From Pestalotiopsis fici W106-1 (lineage: Eukaryota > Ascomycota > Sordariomycetes > Amphisphaeriales > Sporocadaceae), in the NCBI RefSeq assembly GCF_000516985.1, contig NW_006917096.1:3767606-3831605 (forward strand): a stretch of 64,000 bases of DNA, in the 5' to 3' direction. The notes beneath the pieces were generated by a model, which did no database searches, was not told where the DNA came from, and was given only the letters and a program-made list of their open reading frames with translations. A program made the position numbers and the translations under genes. Positions 58,622-64,000 of the stretch are shown piece after piece (within the stretch, counting starts at the first letter, position 1; each line of letters opens with the position of its first letter).

Positions 58622-60992
58622 ATGGCAGCAAACAGCCCCTTCGTCTCCGGCCAGGCCAAGTGGATCTGGGTTCCTGGCTACGACGATATAACGAATAAGG
58701 GTCAGTTTGTCAACTTCCGTAGGAGCTTCGAGGTCAAGGAGAAGATCGATGGGGAGATCCTACTTCACGTCTCGGCAGATACACGGTACCGTCTCTACCT
58801 CAATGGCCAAAGCATCAGCTTTGGGCCGTGCAAGAGCTACCTGAGCCGATGGAATTATGAGACTGTCAACATTGCCCCCTTTTTGAGAGTTGGTGTCAAC
58901 GTGTTGGCTGCCAGGGTCCTGCGCTTCTCCATTGCCCACGATGGCTGCCTGAGTATGATCAGAAGCCCGTTGCCAGGTTTGATTGTTCACTGCCAGCTGG
59001 CTGTAAGAGTCTCTAAAGCCTCGCCCGATATGAACACGGCTAATCTTGTAGCAGGACCTCGGACTTCACACTGACGAAAGCTGGAAGGCAAAGCTGGATG
59101 AAGCCACGCAACTTGTACCGGACTCAAAATGGGATTATCGTCTAGGCCCTCAATTTTTGAGCCTGAATGAAAATGTGGAAGGCCCATTGCTGGACCTCGA
59201 TTGGAACAAGGTGCAATATGACGACAGCGCCTGGCCGGCGGCGATTCTTGGCACACCGCAGAGGAAGATGTCTCCCATCCTAGACCCGCGGCGACTATTT
59301 CCGCGTGAGATTCCAGCTCTTCCAGAAATTTATGCCCGTTTCTCGGGAGTGGTAAATCTCGATGGGCCAATCTCAAAAGAGGCCTGGACTAATCTCTTGC
59401 TCAACGATGCTGCGCTCGAGATCCCAGCCAACACCAGTACTTGGGTCGAGATAGAATCAAGCACGCTAACAACTGCCTTCTTCGATCTATTGGCCACCTT
59501 CAACGGTCAGGACGACAACTTGCCCACTCTTCAGATTCTCTGTTCAGAATGTTACGAACAGCCAATGGAAGAGTCGACGTCGCGCGTCAAGGGTGACAGG
59601 ACAGACTTTCAAAAGGGACAATTGTACGGCATGACGGACACTTACGTTCCTCATAGAGGACAGAACCACTACTCTCCATTCTGGTTCCGAACGTTTCGCT
59701 TCATTCGATTGACAATCGATACAAAGTCCAGCCCCTTGACGCTGAACTCCTTCAGCTACCGTTCGACGCACTATCCGCTTGAGGTCGGCACAAAAGTCGA
59801 AACATCCTCCCCCTTTATTTCAAAGCTGTGGGATATCAGTATCAATACTCTACGGAATTGCATGCACGAAACATATGAAGACTGTCCGTTCTACGAGCAG
59901 AACCAATTTGCCATGGACACGCGAAGTCAGATCCTCTTCACATACCTCATTTCCAGAGACGACAGATTGGCGAGAAAAGCCATGAAAGAATTCCATGCTT
60001 CTCGAAGAGAAGATGGCCTCATTGAGACGCATTTCCCATGTCCAGGTCGCGGCATGAACATTCCGACATTCTCGCTCTTTTGGATCCTCATGGTATACGA
60101 CCACATGGTATTCTTTGGCGACGAGCAATTAGTCAAATCATATGTGGGTGCGATTGACGGAATTCTGAACTACTTTGATGCCAGAATCAATGATCAGGGT
60201 CTCGTGGGCCAGTTTGATCCCGACTGCTGGGCGTTTGTGGACTGGGCCGATGGGTGGTTCACCCCCGGTCGCGGCTTTACTGGCCTGGCCGTGCCAAAGT
60301 CGTACTACTCCAAGGGCGCTGCAACGTATCATAGCTTGCTGTACGCATACACGCTGCTCAAGGCAAGCGAATTGCAGACGTTCCTCGGCCGCAAAGATAC
60401 TGCCAAGGAATATCTATCGCGACACGGGTCTCTTCTGCAGGCCGTGAAGCAGCATTGCTTCGACCATGAAAGCGGCTTCTTCTTGGATGGGCCCGGATCA
60501 ATAGATGAGCGCAGTCAGCACGTCCAGGTGCTTGCCGTGCTGTCCGGTGCTGTGAAGGAAGTCAGTGCCGCAACCCTCATGCGCCGCACCGTGCTCGAGC
60601 GGGAAGAGCACAGATTGACCAAGGCAAGTCTGGCCATGGGTTTTTACGTGTTCCGGGCTGTTAGCGAGGCTGGCGTCTATGAGGAGTCATGGGAGACTCT
60701 TATGCAGCCTTGGAAGAAGATGATTGACGACAAGCTCACAACGTGGGCGGAAAGCGAAAGCATGATGCGAAGTGACTGCCATGGATGGAGTGCCGTTCCA
60801 CTATGGGAGATTGGCACAGAGCTGGCAGGTGTTCGACAAGCAAGCAAGGCATATCAGTTGAGAGTTCAGGGGATCGCCGATGGAAAGACGTTCGAGATCA
60901 AGCCTAGAAAGCAATTGCTGGCGGATCTTAAGGCCGACATAATGATCGGACCCGACGAGACCGCCCATGTAGAATGGGCGACTACATCATAG
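58622..60992 (+). CDS. GH78 alpha-L-rhamnosidase family enzyme, intracellular
   Basis: Predicted 772-residue glycoside hydrolase with two exons, 58622-59002 and 59055-60992. The N-terminal exon is a beta-sandwich like the family's carbohydrate-binding region: AKWIWVPGYD, RRSFEV, and YRLYLNGQSISFGPCKSY. The (alpha/alpha)6 catalytic domain opens with YEDCPFYEQNQFAMDTRSQ, where the acidic residues include the likely general acid region. It continues through VDWADGW, YHSLLYAYTLLKAS and MMRSDCHGWSAVPLWE. No signal peptide is present, so a cytosolic enzyme is inferred, acting on rhamnosides taken up by the divergent sugar porter. Rhamnosidase is the family's main activity, but related six-hairpin enzymes differ in specificity. 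Confidence 0.88.
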
Positions 60993-62631
60993 TTGTCGCA
61001 GGCTTTCATATTTCGGAAGCCTCTGGTGGTTGTCACCTGAGCGAGTCCATTGCGGCTTGCAAATGACCCATTGAAGAATCTTGCGCAGCACAGAATAAAA
61101 TAAAACAAAACATGCTAAAGCAGCGATATCTGAGGTCCGTGGATGTTTCTTCTTCAGTGAAGCACATGAAGTTTGAGGTGAGCGTATGATTATTTGGCTA
61201 TTCTTCCGTCTTTGCGGCGACTAGACACTGAGACAATGCCACGGATACCGTGCTACTTGAACGACATACATAGAACTTCCGGTCAACGGCGGCAAACAAG
61301 CTGATACGGAGCCTCTTGGGGGATTTCCTTTTACCAATGTGTCAGTCTACAATACATGCCCTAGAACATCACTGCATGAACTCTGCATATTTGTGATCCT
61401 GCCCAGATAAGAATATTATAGCTTTACGACCATAGTCATCGTCCAAAAATTTCCCCCATCTTTTTAGTACTACCAAGGAGTTTAAAAGCAAAGAGTAATT
61501 TCATCTTCATATAAGCCTAGCCACTTCCTTAGAAGCCCAGACAGATAATACATCAATACTAGCACACTTTAAATAATGCACCAAAGACTTATGTAAGTCG
61601 AACAGGCAAGATACGCGTCCCATACACAATGAGTAAGGTTGCTTGTGTATATTTCCTGCAGTTTTCAGCTAATCATAACAATTATGCCAAATATGTATTT
61701 TCGATAATGACCAGCCCATAAAGTTATATGCAACTCTCATTATCCATATTATATATATTGACATGCAAATTTAATTTATACTAAGACATGCACTGCTGCA
61801 TTTAATACTAATATTCCGTAGTCGATAATATATTTATTTAATCCGTAAAACCATTGCTTATAATTGCAAGTAGATAAAGACCACTCCTTCCCCCACACGA
61901 AAGAGAAAAAGATCAGAAAGAATGGTACGCACCCCGAAGAGAAAAAAAAGTAATTTATATTTATCCCTTTATGTATAAATAAGCCTTGTGGCATTCAATG
62001 CTATCAGCGCCCCCAGTGGAAACATACTAAAATAAGTATGTATTACTCAATATTACTCAAGTTATTCCTACTTTAACAAAGGCATAGGCTTGACTGATTT
62101 ATTTCTCTCGTTGCGTCTATGTGATTTCATATATACCAAATATTTATCATTATATATGAAAGCAAGAATAATACAATTGCGATTCAGTCCAGTGCGTGCA
62201 CGTGAACAAGATTGCGAGCCGTCACAAAAGGGTGAGACGCTGCAACCCTACCCAAACGCGCCTTTGCCCCGCCCGTCATTAATAATTCGCACGTCATGTC
62301 CACACAGCTAAACAACTGCGGAGGTCCCTGCATAATGGCCTGAGACGATGGGATTTCGGCATAGTCGGGGGGGTTTTGTCTTGTGTCTCAATGACAAGAG
62401 AGTGAGAAAAGTCTGCAATAGACCCCATCTCAGGCACGACCCAAAATCACTCATTTTTTTTTTCCCTCCAAGGGACTAAACGACCAGTTTCCCTTACGTA
62501 CCTCGTTTCCGTTTCTGTGCAACTCAAGTTTGCAACGATTTGTCCGTCTGTCTGTCTAGGTCAAACCACGAATAGAGCAGAGGATCAATTTCCCAAAACA
62601 AGCAAAGAAGGGAGAGAAAGAAACGACAAGT
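60993..62631. other. AT-rich intergenic spacer
   Basis: Contains a markedly AT-rich stretch at about 61500-62160 with runs of TATATATT. Two adjacent copies of TATTACTCAA occur at 62041-62060. From about 62210 it becomes GC-richer and then pyrimidine-rich, consistent with promoter and leader of the next gene. No gene seen. Confidence 0.5.
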
Positions 62632-63640
62632 ATGGCAGATTCACAACAGCCCCTCCGTATCGGATTCGTTCCGGAGCACTTCTCCACACCTATCCACTTT
62701 GCAAAGAAACACTTCGGCCTTTCCGCCGCCTTGATCCCGTTTCCATCTGGCACCGGACATATGATCACAGCCCTACGGGGAGGTGAGATCGATGTCGGCA
62801 TTGGTTTGACCGAAGCCTGGGTTGCTGGCTTGGGAAAAGAGGACACCCCCGACGATGGCGGTTATAGAATTTTGGGCACTTATGTTGAAACTCCTCTTTG
62901 TAAGAACCGGTTTTTCATCATCTTTTTTTTTTTGTCCTTGTCCCCATTCGCCTTCTCATCTTCACAAATGTTGAGGTTTCCTATAATGGCGCGGCTGACA
63001 CATTCTATGCACGGCAGGCTGGGCCATCTCCACTGGTGCCGAGCGACCGGACATCTCGTCCGTGAGCTCGCTCAAGAACTCCAAGATTGGCATTTCCCGA
63101 CTGGGATCGGGCTCACAGGTTATGGGTTACGTGCTGGCTGACGAGCAGGGCTGGCTCACCCCCTCGTCATCCCCCTATGCAGACTTTGTCATCCTGCAGA
63201 CATTTGACAAGCTGCGCAATGCTGTCAATGACGGCACTGCCGACTTCTTCATGTGGGAACACTTCACGTCCAAGAGGTATTATGACTCTGGTGAGATACG
63301 CAAGGTCGGTCAAATCTACACGCCTTGGAGTAGCTGGAAGATTGTGGCCTCGACCTCGAGTACCCAATTGAACAACGATGCCCGGCTGAAGGACCTTTTC
63401 GAGAAGTTAGACCAGGGCACCAAGTACTTCCTCGGTCATCCTGATGAGGCGGTCAAGTATATCAGCACGGAGCTGGACTACTCGGAGGAAGATGCTCGGG
63501 AGTGGCTCAAGACAGTGAAGTTTGCAGACAATGTGGCTGGAGTTGACACAAAGGTCATTGAAGGATGCATCTCCAGTTTGCAAAAAGCTGGTGTTCTGAA
63601 AGAGGGCAAAGGATTGCAGGCCCAGCAAATGCTAGTATAG
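62632..63640 (+). CDS. Ca3427-like periplasmic-binding-fold protein (NMT1/SsuA fold)
   Basis: Predicted 296-residue protein with two exons, 62632-62899 and 63018-63640; the intron holds a T-rich tract. It begins MADSQQPLRIGFVPEHFSTP, the first strand and ligand loop of type II periplasmic-binding folds. Then come GEIDVGIGLTEAWVAGL, a hinge region ending TYVETPLCWAIST, ISRLGSGSQVMGYVL, and NDGTADFFMWEHFTSKRYYD. This pattern resembles the fungal Ca3427 group, named after a Candida albicans protein, distantly related to NMT1/THI5 thiamine-pyrimidine synthases and SsuA sulfonate binders. No signal peptide or lipobox, so cytosolic. It lacks the Cys-rich centre of THI5 enzymes as far as I can see. 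Function unknown; a ligand-binding or enzymatic role is possible. Confidence 0.85.
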
Positions 63641-64000
63641 AGGAATGATTCATTGGCCTCCATCCCATGATCAAGCTAGGAAGAAGATAGAGGCGGGCGT
63701 TTATTCTTAAATGTACAATGCCAGATGTCCCAGTTTTGAGCATTTCATCAAGAGCCATTCAAAAAAAATTTCCTATCAATGATCATAATCTTTCGATGTT
63801 CGAAAGAAAGAAAGAAAAGGCGCGTCTCATACACAAACATATCTGGGTATATGGGTTTATAGGTACATTAATCAATGAGTACTAGGAGAGGTGTCGACAA
63901 CCTGCAGTAGTAGACAGGGGGAGCTTTAGCATGTCCCCAATAATACCCCGCCAACTTGAATACTGGACGGAAATCTAGGTACCTACACTACCTACCTACC
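63641..64000. other. 3' flank to window end
   Basis: AT-rich 3' region of the preceding gene. It ends with CTACCTACCTACC-type repeats like those in the 24-30 kb region. No gene seen. Confidence 0.5.

Overview
The window is nuclear DNA of a filamentous ascomycete, most likely a Sordariomycete of the Hypocreales type. The reasons are many short introns (about 50-70 nt, GTAAGT-like donors), fungal Zn2Cys6 regulators, fungal-only families (Irc6/p34, Phx1-type homeobox, Ca3427-like binding protein) and recurrent CCTAGGTA/TACCTACC motifs in long intergenic DNA. I found no plasmid, phage, CRISPR, rRNA or convincing tRNA feature. Gene models below were built by joining frames across GT-AG (twice GC-AG) introns until conserved protein families read through. 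Each model keeps phase at every junction, but none is checked against RNA.

Region 1 (1-10 kb) looks like a small catabolic island: a truncated Zn2Cys6 regulator at the left edge, an ABM/dimeric alpha-beta barrel protein, a cupin, a second Zn2Cys6 regulator with an Aro80-like zinc cluster, an RraA/HMG-aldolase family protein, and a cytochrome b5-FMN 2-hydroxyacid dehydrogenase without a mitochondrial presequence. Two regulators beside four small-molecule enzymes suggest use of an aromatic or hydroxy-acid substrate, with the aldolase-like and lactate-dehydrogenase-like proteins acting near pyruvate. The substrate is unknown.

Region 2 (10.7-20.2 kb) is mixed: an intronless F-box protein, a class I SAM methyltransferase, a secreted tannase/feruloyl-esterase family enzyme, a coactosin-like actin-binding protein and the adaptin-binding protein Irc6/p34.

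Region 3 (20.2-30.9 kb) is a 10.6 kb stretch with no supportable gene. It ends in a long pyrimidine-rich leader of a Phx1-type homeobox regulator (30.9-32.8 kb). The homeobox gene is followed, convergently, by a Dnf3-type P4-ATPase lipid flippase (34.4-38.9 kb).

Region 4 (42.1-53.4 kb) is rich in transport: a PAQR/HlyIII membrane protein with seven exons, a 13-nt micro-exon and a GC-AG intron; a Dal5-type permease with twelve exons, one of 20 nt; a secreted sulfatase divergent from that permease; a DHA2-like transporter with ten exons; and a DHA1 drug/polyamine-type transporter. The sulfatase and permease could release and import a sulfate ester product.

Region 5 (56-61 kb) is a divergent pair, a sugar-porter MFS transporter and an intracellular GH78 alpha-L-rhamnosidase family enzyme, consistent with importing and then hydrolysing a rhamnoside. 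Region 6 (61-64 kb) holds an AT-rich spacer and a Ca3427-like (NMT1/SsuA fold) substrate-binding protein.
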